A DNA stretch of 54,324 bases, taken from positions 1 through 54,324 of the IMG/VR virus record IMGVR_UViG_3300037486_000437, one strand, 5' to 3'. The stretch's first letter is position 1. Each line of letters starts with the position of its first letter. Under the pieces are notes generated by a model, which had not been told where the DNA came from, did not search any database, and saw nothing but the letters and a program-made list of their open reading frames with translations. The DNA is from a virus. Made by a program: the position numbers and the translations under genes. Below are positions 19,035-26,236 of this stretch, piece after piece.

Positions 19035-19139
19035 CTTACGCTGACGGTCTGGGCGCCAGCCCCCGACCCTACCGGAGGCGCACGCCACTTGCTATATGCT
19101 GCTATTACAACTTGATTATGTACATCATACCACAGCTTG
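19035..19139. other. Late leader region
   Basis: No gene. It holds the predicted transcription start and a G/C-rich stretch able to form a small hairpin (CTGGCGCCCAG on the minus strand) ahead of the terminator. A site for an antitermination factor would be expected here if the lambda-like reading is right. Confidence 0.4.
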
Positions 19140-19143
19140 TCAA
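19115..19143 (-). promoter_or_regulatory. Probable late promoter
   Basis: Minus strand TTGACA (19143-19138), 17-base spacer, CATAAT (19120-19115). It overlaps the stop codon of the last early gene. The predicted RNA would start near 19108 and meet the intrinsic terminator about 110 bases later. Confidence 0.6.
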
Positions 19144-19373
19144 GCCCGCCTATTGGCGCGCGTCGTGAGACCCTCGAAGACCTCCAGCAGGCGGGGCGTG
19201 ATCTGCTCGCCGGCGAAACTCAGCACCACCTCGCCCTTGCCCGCCGCCTCGATCTGCGCCGCCTTTTGACATAACCACAGCACCATCGCCGCCGCCCGGC
19301 CCGTGACGTGGTACGTCTGACCGTCACTGCACACCACGTCCGCGCGCAGCGGTGGTGCCGGCAGGGGTTGCAT
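19140..19373 (-). CDS. Small conserved-looking hypothetical protein
   Basis: A 77-residue protein: an N-terminal strand pair (VVCSDGQTYHVTG), then a long helix (RAAAMVLWLCQKAAQIEAAG) and a C-terminal strand-helix (EVVLSFAGEQITPRLLEVF). This small alpha-beta plan looks like a genuine fold, but no family is recognised. Its ATG at 19373 follows the TGA of the preceding small ORF by one base. Last gene before the late promoter, where lambda-like phages place antitermination regulators. Confidence 0.55.
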   Translation of the reverse strand: MQPLPAPPLRADVVCSDGQTYHVTGRAAAMVLWLCQKAAQIEAAGKGEVVLSFAGEQITPRLLEVFEGLTTRANRRA

Positions 19374-19374
19374 C

Positions 19375-19524
19375 TCAATCCCCCGGCTGACCGGGGGACT
19401 GCCGCACGCGCGGCAGATACAGCCGGCCGGAGGCTGGCAGTATCGCCGGCGCGCCTGGTGCGTTTGCCTCGCTAGTGGCCTCCTCGTGAGGGGCGTCTAC
19501 AACGACACGGTTAGCAGCCGGCAT
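19375..19524 (-). CDS. Small hypothetical protein ending in YLPRV-type segment
   Basis: A 49-residue ORF from ATG 19524 (a longer form from 19578 is possible but overlaps its neighbour by 68 bases). It ends RLYLPRVRQSPGQPGD. Its TGA is one base ahead of the next ATG, the spacing seen throughout this operon, which is the main support. No clear ribosome-binding site. Confidence 0.3.
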   Translation of the reverse strand: MPAANRVVVDAPHEEATSEANAPGAPAILPASGRLYLPRVRQSPGQPGD

Positions 19525-19813
19525 TGGGGGCAGTGCCGGCTGCGTCGCGTTCCCGAGCCAACCCCAGCATATCCGCATCCGCTCCTCCTACTATTTCTCC
19601 CGCGTCCAGCTCGCGCACGATCGGCCAGCCGTGGCCCATATCGATGACGATCTCCTGCGTTAGCGTGGCCTGGCAGCCCAGCCGGCGCAACTCGGCCTCC
19701 AGGTTCCCGACGCGCTCCATCAGCACTGCCACCCGGTCCACCAGCTCGCAGTGCTCGGCGAGCAGGGCGTTATAGCCGTCCCGTTCGAGGCAATGCCGGT
19801 GTTGGTCGCTCAT
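19511..19813 (-). CDS. Small coiled-coil hypothetical protein
   Basis: A 100-residue protein. Residues about 18-50 form a leucine-rich coiled coil (LVDRVAVLMERVGNLEAELRR), followed by EIVIDMGHGWPIVRELDAG. The ATG at 19813 overlaps the previous stop (ATGA). No family recognised; likely a dimeric early protein. Confidence 0.55.
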   Translation of the reverse strand: MSDQHRHCLERDGYNALLAEHCELVDRVAVLMERVGNLEAELRRLGCQATLTQEIVIDMGHGWPIVRELDAGEIVGGADADMLGLARERDAAGTAPNAGC

Positions 19814-20262
19814 AGCAGCTCCTTCAGCCAACCCAGCCAGCCCGGCTCACGCGCCGCCGGCCGGCCCCGCCGGGCGTCCGATTGATCCGCCCACGCCGGC
19901 GGCGGCGCACTGACCACCAGCTCGCCGGCCGTGGCCCCCTTGAGCTTCGTCTTGCACCCCGGCTGCTGCCAGCACGCGCCGGCCGCCGCCAGGTCAAGAT
20001 ACCGCTGCGCCCACACCTGATTCTTGGGATTGAGCAGCGCGCCGATGCGCTGGTAGCCCAGCCGCAGCAACAGATACTCGCACCAGGCGGCATAGTCGTC
20101 GCTGACGCTGACCTCGATGCGCATGTACTGCCGGTCCACCTCGCGCACCGCCACGCGCAACCCCGCCCGCGCGGCGCCGTACGCGCCGAGTTGCTGCTCG
20201 ACCTTGGTCAGCCAGTCCCGCGCGGGCGAGCACAGCGGCGCCGCGACGACGGTGGTCTTCAT
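19810..20262 (-). CDS. Hypothetical early protein
   Basis: A 150-residue protein with an alpha-beta N-terminal half (DWLTKVEQQLGAYGAARAGL, then VAVREVDRQYMRIEVSVSDDY and AAWCEYLLLRLGYQRIGALL), then a basic, Trp-containing tail ending EPGWLGWLKELL, possibly amphipathic. ATGA overlaps at both ends place it in a coupled run of membrane and small proteins. Function unknown. Confidence 0.55.
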   Translation of the reverse strand: MKTTVVAAPLCSPARDWLTKVEQQLGAYGAARAGLRVAVREVDRQYMRIEVSVSDDYAAWCEYLLLRLGYQRIGALLNPKNQVWAQRYLDLAAAGACWQQPGCKTKLKGATAGELVVSAPPPAWADQSDARRGRPAAREPGWLGWLKELL

Positions 20263-20564
20263 AGTCGCCGTCCTCCTCCCGTGACGAAGCGCCAACCGAG
20301 AGCCGCCACGACGATGACTAGGCCGCTCGCCAGTAGCAGCAAGCCGATGGTCAGTGCTATGTCGCCGCCCGCGTCAGGGCGCGGATACACGCCCTGCTGA
20401 ATCGTCTGGTTGCCACTGTTGATCACAAAGAACCCGATAACGTGGCTTTCCTGGCGGGCTGTTTGCGTGATCGGCGGTGTTTTTACTTCGACGCCCCCAA
20501 AGAACAGCGGCGCCATAGCGAAGAACACCGCGACTGCCAATGCGATAAGTAGTGCGCGTTGCAT
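20259..20564 (-). CDS. Two-helix membrane protein
   Basis: A 101-residue protein with an N-terminal membrane segment (ALLIALAVAVFFAMAPLFF), an external loop of about 45 residues with VIGFFVINSGNQTIQQG, and a second segment (IALTIGLLLLASGLVIVVAAL) before a short basic end. Topology suggests the loop is outside the cell. It lies beside the FtsK-like ATPase and another small membrane protein, suggesting an envelope-associated early complex. No family recognised. Confidence 0.6.
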   Translation of the reverse strand: MQRALLIALAVAVFFAMAPLFFGGVEVKTPPITQTARQESHVIGFFVINSGNQTIQQGVYPRPDAGGDIALTIGLLLLASGLVIVVAALGWRFVTGGGRRL

Positions 20565-20601
20565 GGTCAAGCTCCTCGCTGTGCGCGTTGCACCAGCACG
20601 A

Positions 20602-20871
20602 TCATGGTTGCCTCCGGGCTGGCAGTTGCAGCGGTTGTGGCTCGGCAACGACGTGCACGTACACGGTGGGTAGTCGGTGCAGCGTGGGGTCTGGCGGACG
20701 TTGTGCACGCTGCACCAACGCCACCAATAGGAGGCTGACGGGCACGCTGGCCGCCACGCCCACCGCCACGCCTAGCACAACCGCCATATCATCGACCGTC
20801 AACGTGTTACCAAGCAGCAGCGCCAGCGCGCAGCCGCAGCCGAAGCCAAATGCCATTATGCTGGTCTTCAT
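20602..20871 (-). CDS. Small membrane protein coupled to the FtsK-like gene
   Basis: An 89-residue protein with two membrane segments (IMAFGFGCGCALALLLG and MAVVLGVAVGVAASVPVSLLLVALV) and a Pro/Gln-rich cytoplasmic tail. Its ATG overlaps the stop of the FtsK-like ATPase (ATGA), so the two are likely made together and may interact. Function unknown. Confidence 0.6.
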   Translation of the reverse strand: MKTSIMAFGFGCGCALALLLGNTLTVDDMAVVLGVAVGVAASVPVSLLLVALVQRAQRPPDPTLHRLPTVYVHVVAEPQPLQLPARRQP

Positions 20872-22376
20872 GCCTGTACCTCCAGATATTGCCGGCGATG
20901 CTGCTGGCGTTGCGCCTCCCGCCGCGCCAACACCACCGCCTTTATGGCCTTCCAGTGCGCGCCGCCGTCCTCCTGATCCGGGAACATCAACTTCTGGACC
21001 GCCGTATAGTTCGGCTTCTCCAGACCGTCCCAGACCTCCCATACGCGCTGCTCGAACGCCTCATCGATGGCCAGCGTATAGTCCCTACTGCCTACTGGCC
21101 TACGCCCTACGCCGGCGGGGTCCCATACCCCCCCCTCAGCGTCAGTAGGCAGTAGGGGTAGGGCCGCAGACGCCGTTGCCCCATCCGGCTGATCAGCCGC
21201 CCCCAGCCCGTCCGCCTCGGCATCCGCCGCCAATTGCAGCGGCGCCTGATAGATGCTCGACAGCCTAACCTGCGGCACTTTGACCAGCGGGAACGTGCAC
21301 CACGCGCCGTGGCGCAAACTGTAAAAGCGCCCCTGGGGCGCGCCGTTGAGCTCGCGCCGCAGCGCCTCGTTCGTGATCGCAAACGCCGCCGCCACCCAAT
21401 CGTGCGAATTGCCGATCAACACATCGGCGTTATCGTTGAGCGTCTTGGGCATTATTTTGCGGTCGCCGGTCTGCGTCAGAAACACGCTCGCCACCAGCAT
21501 ATTGCGCCCATAATTGACGATCGCCTTGATCGCCGTCTCGAAGCGGCTGGCCATCGCCGCGTCCATCTCGTCAAACACGCTCTGCGCCTCATCCATCACA
21601 AACATCAACGGCCGCAAATCGGACGCCTGCGCATTCACGAATTTATGCTGGGCCAGATAGGCGTCCCGGCGCAGCAGCTCGGCGTGCACCGCTTCCGCCG
21701 CCGCCAGGATCCCATCCGTCGTGTTGGCGGACAGGATGCCCGGCCAGCGGTGCGCCACCAGCGAGCAGATCACAAACTCGGCGCCAGGTAGCTCCTGGCG
21801 CGCCACGCCCAGCAGCGCATGACCCAAATTCGTCTTGCCGCACCCGCTGCGCCCTACGATCAGCCGCACCGGGTAGTTGGCGAGATCCGGCTTCAGCACC
21901 TCATAGGGCACCAGCTCGACGTTGACGCTGGGCGCCGGGAGTTGTAGTGGGTCGTCTGGCGGCCGGGTCAGTTGCTTGTATGTCGCCGCCGGCAGCCGTT
22001 GCGGCCCCGAGACGCCCGCCTTGACCACATGCGCCTGGTGATTGCCCACCGGCGCATGCACCTTCACGCCGATCGTGCCGGGGAACACGCCGTCCCGGTC
22101 ATTGACCAGCAGCGGATGGCGGATGCTCAGCCCCGCGATGCCCAAGCTCACGCCGATGATGACGATCAGGCCCCCCACGCCGGCGCCCTGGATCCACAGC
22201 CGCTTAGTCTGCGTCCAATCAGGCGCCAGCGCCGCGCGCTCGGCGTCGTTGAGCTGCGCGCCGAACTCCCGGCTGCGCACGGCCGGCGGATCGAAGTGGT
22301 TGATCAGGATCACCACCAGCAAAACGCTCGCCACCCCGGCCACCACCAGCGCCACGATCCGCGTGCCTGTACCCAT
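20868..22376 (-). CDS. Membrane-anchored FtsK/HerA-type P-loop ATPase
   Basis: A 502-residue protein. Two N-terminal membrane helices (about 6-25 and 65-83) are followed by a motor domain with Walker A GRSGCGKT (175-182) and Walker B LMFVMDEAQ (257-265), then a VFLTQTGD segment near 315 resembling the sensor strand of FtsK/HerA proteins. Such motors move DNA or pump it across membranes. The C-terminus ends in a basic helix. A role in prophage partition, DNA entry or replication positioning is possible. It is flanked by small membrane proteins with overlapping start and stop codons. An envelope-anchored motor is unusual for a siphovirus. Confidence 0.75.
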   Translation of the reverse strand: MGTGTRIVALVVAGVASVLLVVILINHFDPPAVRSREFGAQLNDAERAALAPDWTQTKRLWIQGAGVGGLIVIIGVSLGIAGLSIRHPLLVNDRDGVFPGTIGVKVHAPVGNHQAHVVKAGVSGPQRLPAATYKQLTRPPDDPLQLPAPSVNVELVPYEVLKPDLANYPVRLIVGRSGCGKTNLGHALLGVARQELPGAEFVICSLVAHRWPGILSANTTDGILAAAEAVHAELLRRDAYLAQHKFVNAQASDLRPLMFVMDEAQSVFDEMDAAMASRFETAIKAIVNYGRNMLVASVFLTQTGDRKIMPKTLNDNADVLIGNSHDWVAAAFAITNEALRRELNGAPQGRFYSLRHGAWCTFPLVKVPQVRLSSIYQAPLQLAADAEADGLGAADQPDGATASAALPLLPTDAEGGVWDPAGVGRRPVGSRDYTLAIDEAFEQRVWEVWDGLEKPNYTAVQKLMFPDQEDGGAHWKAIKAVVLARREAQRQQHRRQYLEVQA

Positions 22377-22377
22377 C

Positions 22378-22746
22378 TCAGCGCTCCCACGCCAGCCGAT
22401 ACGCCCGCGCGGCGTTGTCGTCTGGCGCAGCGTCAACCCAGGCCGCCGCGGCCGAAACCGCCCAGTCCGCCGCGGCCGGAACCGCCAAGTCCGCCGCGGC
22501 CGGAACCGCAACCTCTTTGCCCCGCGCCTGGTACGCCGGCACGGTCGGCGCCCGAGTGGGCGCCGGGTCGCTGGGCACGGCTTTGGGCGGCAACGCGCGC
22601 CAGTAATGGCCGATGGCCGGCAGGATCACCATGCGCGACCACAGATAGCTATTGAGCAACACGCCGCCGACGCAGATCGCCTTCACCCACCACAGCGTCT
22701 CGCCGGGCACCGGCCCGTAACTCGCCCAACCTGGCCACGGATACAT
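22378..22746 (-). CDS. Single-span membrane protein with Ala-rich repeats
   Basis: A 122-residue protein with one membrane segment (WVKAICVGGVLLNSYLW, then SRMVILPAIG) and a tail containing near-tandem repeats (AAADLAVPAAADWAVSAAAA) of about nine residues. The ATG shares a base with the stop of the nucleotidyltransferase gene (TGATG), and its TGA is one base ahead of the FtsK-like ATG. Probably part of the same envelope-associated unit. Confidence 0.55.
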   Translation of the reverse strand: MYPWPGWASYGPVPGETLWWVKAICVGGVLLNSYLWSRMVILPAIGHYWRALPPKAVPSDPAPTRAPTVPAYQARGKEVAVPAAADLAVPAAADWAVSAAAAWVDAAPDDNAARAYRLAWER

Positions 22747-23342
22747 CACGGCACCACCTCTCCCGCCAACGGCGCCCGGCGCGTAGCCTGCTGCCACCAA
22801 CGCCCCGCCACCCGCGCCTGCGGTTCCAGCCACGCCAGCCCCAGCGCCGCGAACACATCCCGCTCCTCTGGCGTCTCTAACATGCCCCCGTCCGGCCGCC
22901 ACACCCGGCCCTCCCGAATCAACAGCGTATCCGGCCGCGCCCCCCCCTGCCGGCACGCCGTCACCAGCCAATGGGAGAAATCTGCGGAACCCGTCCTGAG
23001 CGCCAATTGCACCCCCCACGTCTCCGGCTTTACCAGGAACAGATCCACCGGCAGCCCCCGAAACGCAAACTGCTTGAACCGCGGCCCGTCCTTCGTGCGC
23101 ACCCCCCCCAGCTCGCGCAGCGCCACGTCCACCAGGTCCACCGGCCGGCCGCTCGGCTCGCCGAACAGATCGAGCTCCCACGCCAGCCTGGGGATGCACA
23201 CGATCTCGAGATCGCCGACCGTCGCCGCCTGCCGGCGCAGACTGCCCGCGATCTGCAGCCGCTCACAGGCCGGCCGCAACCGTTCGCACAACTCCACAGC
23301 TACCGCCTGGGCGGCCGTATAGGCTATCGGCACCTTGCTCAT
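22746..23342 (-). CDS. Pol-beta-type (family X) nucleotidyltransferase
   Basis: A 198-residue protein with the nucleotidyltransferase core: IAGSLRRQAATVGDLEIV (about 32-49) holds the GS-x-RR and GD-x-E/D metal site, and VDLFLV near residue 105 supplies the third carboxylate. Residues 115-150 with FSHWLVTACRQGG match the family X palm end. The 8-kDa helix-hairpin-helix lyase domain and a PHP exonuclease are missing, so it is a stripped-down form. It may act in phage DNA repair or in nucleotidylation of another target. Overlaps neighbours by one and four bases. Confidence 0.75.
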   Translation of the reverse strand: MSKVPIAYTAAQAVAVELCERLRPACERLQIAGSLRRQAATVGDLEIVCIPRLAWELDLFGEPSGRPVDLVDVALRELGGVRTKDGPRFKQFAFRGLPVDLFLVKPETWGVQLALRTGSADFSHWLVTACRQGGARPDTLLIREGRVWRPDGGMLETPEERDVFAALGLAWLEPQARVAGRWWQQATRRAPLAGEVVP

Positions 23343-23971
23343 CTCAGCTCCTCCGCTGCTACCGCCTGCTCCCGCCTGGCCTGCGCCAGCAGCCGCTCCA
23401 ACTGCGCAATACGCCGGCCCGGCTCCCGGTCGAGCCAGGGCCGGAAGTGCGGCGTCCGTGGCCGGCTGGGCGCCGTACTGGCCCGTACAGCGCCCGTGCT
23501 GAGCTGCCCCTGCTCCGCCACCACGCCAACACTGCCGTTCAGCCGCAGCGTCACCGCCGGCACATCCGCGCCCACCAGCACCACCCGGTTGACGATCTCG
23601 GCGCCCACTCGGTAGACCGCGGCGTCTGCATGGACCCCCGCCGCCACCGCCTCGGCCACCGTGGGCGGCAACGGCGGCAGCGCCGGCCCGCCATTGCGGC
23701 TGGCCCAGGCCCGCAGCTCGTCCTTGCGCGCCCGGCTCAGCACCACGCCGTTAGCCGGATCCGCATAGCGCCCCCACCAGGCGATGCTCACCGTGGCGTC
23801 GCCGCCCAACGCCTGCCTGATCTCCCGCAAGCTCCGCCCCGCCGCCAGCCGCTGGTAGATCTGCCGATATTCCGCATCCGAGATATCGGATGCTTCGGCC
23901 AGCGCCGTCACAAGCGCCACGGCCGGCTGCTCCGCTGTGTAAGCGGTGACTATCTGCAATGTTTTGCTCAT
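23339..23971 (-). CDS. Putative DNA-binding early protein
   Basis: A 210-residue protein. AEYRQIYQRLAAGRSLREIRQALGG (about 35-60) looks like a helix-turn-helix, followed by VSIAWWGRYADPANG and ELRAWASRNGGPALP, a pattern found in hypothetical phage early proteins. The C-terminal 35 residues form a basic coiled coil (RIAQLERLLAQARREQAV). The ATG at 23971 has GGAG seven bases upstream; 23983 is possible. A regulatory role is inferred from the HTH-like part only. Confidence 0.5.
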   Translation of the reverse strand: MSKTLQIVTAYTAEQPAVALVTALAEASDISDAEYRQIYQRLAAGRSLREIRQALGGDATVSIAWWGRYADPANGVVLSRARKDELRAWASRNGGPALPPLPPTVAEAVAAGVHADAAVYRVGAEIVNRVVLVGADVPAVTLRLNGSVGVVAEQGQLSTGAVRASTAPSRPRTPHFRPWLDREPGRRIAQLERLLAQARREQAVAAEELR

Positions 23972-24002
23972 CGGATACTCCATCTGCTCGCCCGGTGGCG
24001 AG

Positions 24003-24233
24003 TCAAGTGGACGCCACGGTGACAACTTCAACGTTGACCTTGTCATCAACGAAACTGCGCGTCACCATTCGCAAATTCCCATCGATCAGGGCAAACTCAA
24101 ATGAGACAATTTCACCTTCACCAAACGCTATTTGAATATTGCTCCGATCAAAGTATACTACGGTCGGCACTTCATATCCCTTGCCTTCCAGCGTGATTTT
24201 GACTCTCTCTAGCGGGATTATTGCGCTGATCAT
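24003..24233 (-). CDS. Small AT-richer hypothetical protein next to an attC-like hairpin
   Basis: A 76-residue beta-rich protein (VKITLEGKGYEVPTVVYFD, then GEIVSFEFALIDGNLRMVTR). Base composition is distinctly less G+C-rich than its neighbours, suggesting separate origin. It starts about 25 bases after a GTTAGGC box that ends a hairpin element at 24259-24296, the spacing seen for integron cassette genes, but no matching downstream site is visible. Function unknown. Confidence 0.5.
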   Translation of the reverse strand: MISAIIPLERVKITLEGKGYEVPTVVYFDRSNIQIAFGEGEIVSFEFALIDGNLRMVTRSFVDDKVNVEVVTVAST

Positions 24234-24258
24234 TATTTTCCATCCTCACCGGCAGTCC

Positions 24259-24296
24259 GGCCTAACTTGTATTTATGCGGAATCCTTCCGCCTAAC
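24259..24296. repeat. Dispersed hairpin element with GTTRRRY-like boxes (copy 1)
   Basis: CTAACTTGTATTTATGCGG followed by AATCCTTCCGC; GCGGAA and TTCCGC form a hairpin. The same CTAACTTGTATTTATGCGG block occurs at 46158. On the minus strand the element ends in GTTAGGC, matching the integron core consensus GTTRRRY, and a second GTTAGGC lies at the other side (24296-24290). It may be a shortened or decayed recombination site. About 110 more bases up to the next gene show nothing clear. Confidence 0.45.
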
Positions 24297-24410
24297 ACGC
24301 CCCACGGGCGGCGATTGCTGTGATAGGCCGTCCCTGCCTACACCGGGATCGCTTGAGAACGGTTGCGGTGCAGGCAGAGCGGCTTTTAGCAAAGCGGGTT
24401 CTGCAGCCCG

Positions 24411-25445
24411 CTAGTTGCCACTAACAAAAAACGGTAGATACAGCCCCCATACGGCTGGCGGTAACTCGCGATACTCGATACGGTAGTCACGGCATCCCGT
24501 GATGCTTCCCGACGCGTACACCTCGGCCATCACGTCGCCATCCTCCGAGATGTCGTCCCAGACGACGGGGAGCTTGCCGTTACCGATGCTGTCGAATTTC
24601 ACCCACTCCCCGGCGCTGTCCTGCCGGTAGAGCAGGATTACAGGATACACCCCGCTCGCGCCAATGGCCGTCAGCGTCCGTGTGTAGCGCGGCGTATGCA
24701 CGAGGTGGAAGACATCGACGATATCGGTGGTCATAATCTGCGAATCGTCCAGCGGTACACCGGGATACAGCGGCGTAGCCGTGCTGGCCGTGTCGTTAGG
24801 TTCTCGCGCTGAGCCAGCGCATAGGTCACGGCTCGCCAGCGGGCGCGCACCCGTGACGGTGCCGCCAACTCCGCCGTCAGCCTGCCACGCGATTGACGCG
24901 CCCTCGTGGACGCCACGATAGACGATGCCGAACATGCGCACCGACTCCGAGCCGGTCGGAGCCAGTTTGAGCGCCGCGCCCGCGGTGGCCCAGATCATCG
25001 GCCCGTTGACCTCCGTAACGTTGGCGGTATCAGTCCACAGCGTGATCTCCGGCGCGGCGCTGCTGTGAAGCGCGTATAGAAAACCGGAGTAGAGCGTCCC
25101 GTCAACGTCGAACACGTTCGGGCCGGAGAGATGCTCTAGCGTAGGCGTCACTACTGGCGTCGGCCAGGCGACGGGGCGGAGGCTGATGCTGCTACTCGCC
25201 CTCAACGAGCGGAGCCCGACCGCGTTCGGCGGTTGGGTGGGCGTCGGCGTCGCAGCCGGCGTCGGCTTCGGCGTCGGCGTGCAGTCCGGTATCGTTATGC
25301 CGGTCTGTACGTTTGCTTGGGTGGACGCTTCCGACACGGACGCTCCGATACGATCATGTGACGGCGGGGCTGACCAGAGCTCCGCCGTTATCGGTGCTGG
25401 TGTCGCCGCCAGCAGCGCGAGAACGAGAACGATTGCCGTAATCAT
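24411..25445 (-). CDS. Secreted Chloroflexota-style protein (prophage cargo candidate)
   Basis: A 344-residue protein with a signal peptide (MITAIVLVLALLAATPAPITA), a Thr/Pro linker (TPTPKPTPAATPTPTQPP near 55-72), a beta domain, and a second domain with EPNDTASTATPLYPGVPLDD and VDVFHLVHTPRYTRTLTAIG, the style of bacterial pre-peptidase C-terminal domains. It ends WGLYLPFFVSGN, like the YLP-hydrophobic tail of many exported Chloroflexota proteins. It starts with an ATGA overlap from the initiator gene. It would act outside the cell or on its surface, perhaps altering the lysogen. Odd cargo for an early operon. Confidence 0.7.
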   Translation of the reverse strand: MITAIVLVLALLAATPAPITAELWSAPPSHDRIGASVSEASTQANVQTGITIPDCTPTPKPTPAATPTPTQPPNAVGLRSLRASSSISLRPVAWPTPVVTPTLEHLSGPNVFDVDGTLYSGFLYALHSSAAPEITLWTDTANVTEVNGPMIWATAGAALKLAPTGSESVRMFGIVYRGVHEGASIAWQADGGVGGTVTGARPLASRDLCAGSAREPNDTASTATPLYPGVPLDDSQIMTTDIVDVFHLVHTPRYTRTLTAIGASGVYPVILLYRQDSAGEWVKFDSIGNGKLPVVWDDISEDGDVMAEVYASGSITGCRDYRIEYRELPPAVWGLYLPFFVSGN

Positions 25446-26236
25446 GTATCCTCTCCCTCTGACTCCTGATCCCTGTCCTCTGACTCCTGATCCCTGTCCT
25501 CTGACTCCTGATCCCTGTCCTCTGACTCCTGGCTCCGCAACCGCTGCACCCGCCAGTAGTCCTGGGTGTAATTCCCCAGATCCACATTCTCCGGCGCCGG
25601 CTCGTTGCGGCTGAGTTTCGCCGTCACAAATGCGCCCGGATTGTTGATCCCCTTGGCCGTCGCGCAATAGCGCGTCCAGGAGATGATCTCGATTTCCACC
25701 TCCGCCGGCGACAGCCCGTGCTCGTGCTCCGGGTCGGAGCCTAGCGCCGTCGCCACCGCCGCCTGGGCCCGCTCCCGCCGGCACCCCGTGCGCTGCACCA
25801 GGATCTCGGCGAGGCGCACGACCTCCGGGGCAAATTGGAGGTTTTTTTCCTCCAAATCGCCCCGGGGTAGTAGTAGTAGTTTAACCTTAACCTCTTCAGG
25901 AGAATGGTTAATTAAACTACTACTACTACTGTGAAATTGGAGGTTTTTTTCCTCCAAATCGCTGCCTGCGGCAAGCTGATCCGGCGTGAATAGCGGCAAC
26001 TGCACCGCCACGGCCGTCAGCCGCCACTGACCATAACCGCCGGGCGATTCCGCCAGCCGGATGCCGTCCGCCGCCAACGTGCGCAACGCCCGCCGCACCG
26101 TGGTGCGCTCGATCCCCGTGATCTCAGAGATTTCCAGCACCCCGGCCGGCCGCCGCAGCCAACGCAGCGCCAGCAAACACGCCAACGGCGCGCCCTTCAC
26201 CACCCGCAAAAAAACCGGCAGCGTCCAGGTGTCCAT
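25442..26236 (-). CDS. Replication initiator-like winged-helix protein with embedded origin
   Basis: A 264-residue protein. Residues about 30-75 are a winged helix (VLEISEITGIERTTVRRALRTL, then GGYGQWRLTAVAV). Residues 92-135 are encoded by the origin-like DNA and so contain DLEEKNLQF twice. Residues 136-225 are a helical domain (PEVVRLAEILVQRTG; EVEIEIISWTRYCATAKGI). The tail is a seven-residue repeat (SQESEDRDQ) from a heptanucleotide array. A DNA-binding initiator gene holding the origin in its middle parallels lambda O. It lies in the early operon next to a conserved replication-region gene. No similarity to O itself is claimed. Confidence 0.6.
   Translation of the reverse strand: MDTWTLPVFLRVVKGAPLACLLALRWLRRPAGVLEISEITGIERTTVRRALRTLAADGIRLAESPGGYGQWRLTAVAVQLPLFTPDQLAAGSDLEEKNLQFHSSSSSLINHSPEEVKVKLLLLPRGDLEEKNLQFAPEVVRLAEILVQRTGCRRERAQAAVATALGSDPEHEHGLSPAEVEIEIISWTRYCATAKGINNPGAFVTAKLSRNEPAPENVDLGNYTQDYWRVQRLRSQESEDRDQESEDRDQESEDRDQESEGEDT
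25458..25532. repeat. Higher-order heptanucleotide array (21-bp period)
   Basis: Three near-perfect copies of a 21-base unit made of CTGACTC, CTGATCC and CTGTCCT, encoding the SQESEDRDQ-type tail of the initiator. The triplet order shows recent expansion of a 21-base block. Confidence 0.9.
25832..25962. other. Candidate replication origin inside the initiator gene
   Basis: Two identical 29-base repeats (25832-25860 and 25934-25962), each a TTGGAGG-T7-CCTCCAA palindrome, flank an 18-base inverted repeat (25867-25884 and 25912-25929, made of GTAGTAGTAG and TTTAA) around an A/T-rich core with TTAATTAAA. The whole 131 bases are nearly mirror-symmetric and far more A/T-rich than the genome. Iterated sites plus an unwinding-prone core inside an initiator gene is the architecture of lambdoid origins. 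Confidence 0.7.

Noticed and set aside
25458-25532. Heptad array at 25.46 kb as origin iterons
   Set aside because: It has the same units as many other arrays in structural genes, so it is not specific to replication; the symmetric A/T-rich element at 25832-25962 is the better candidate.
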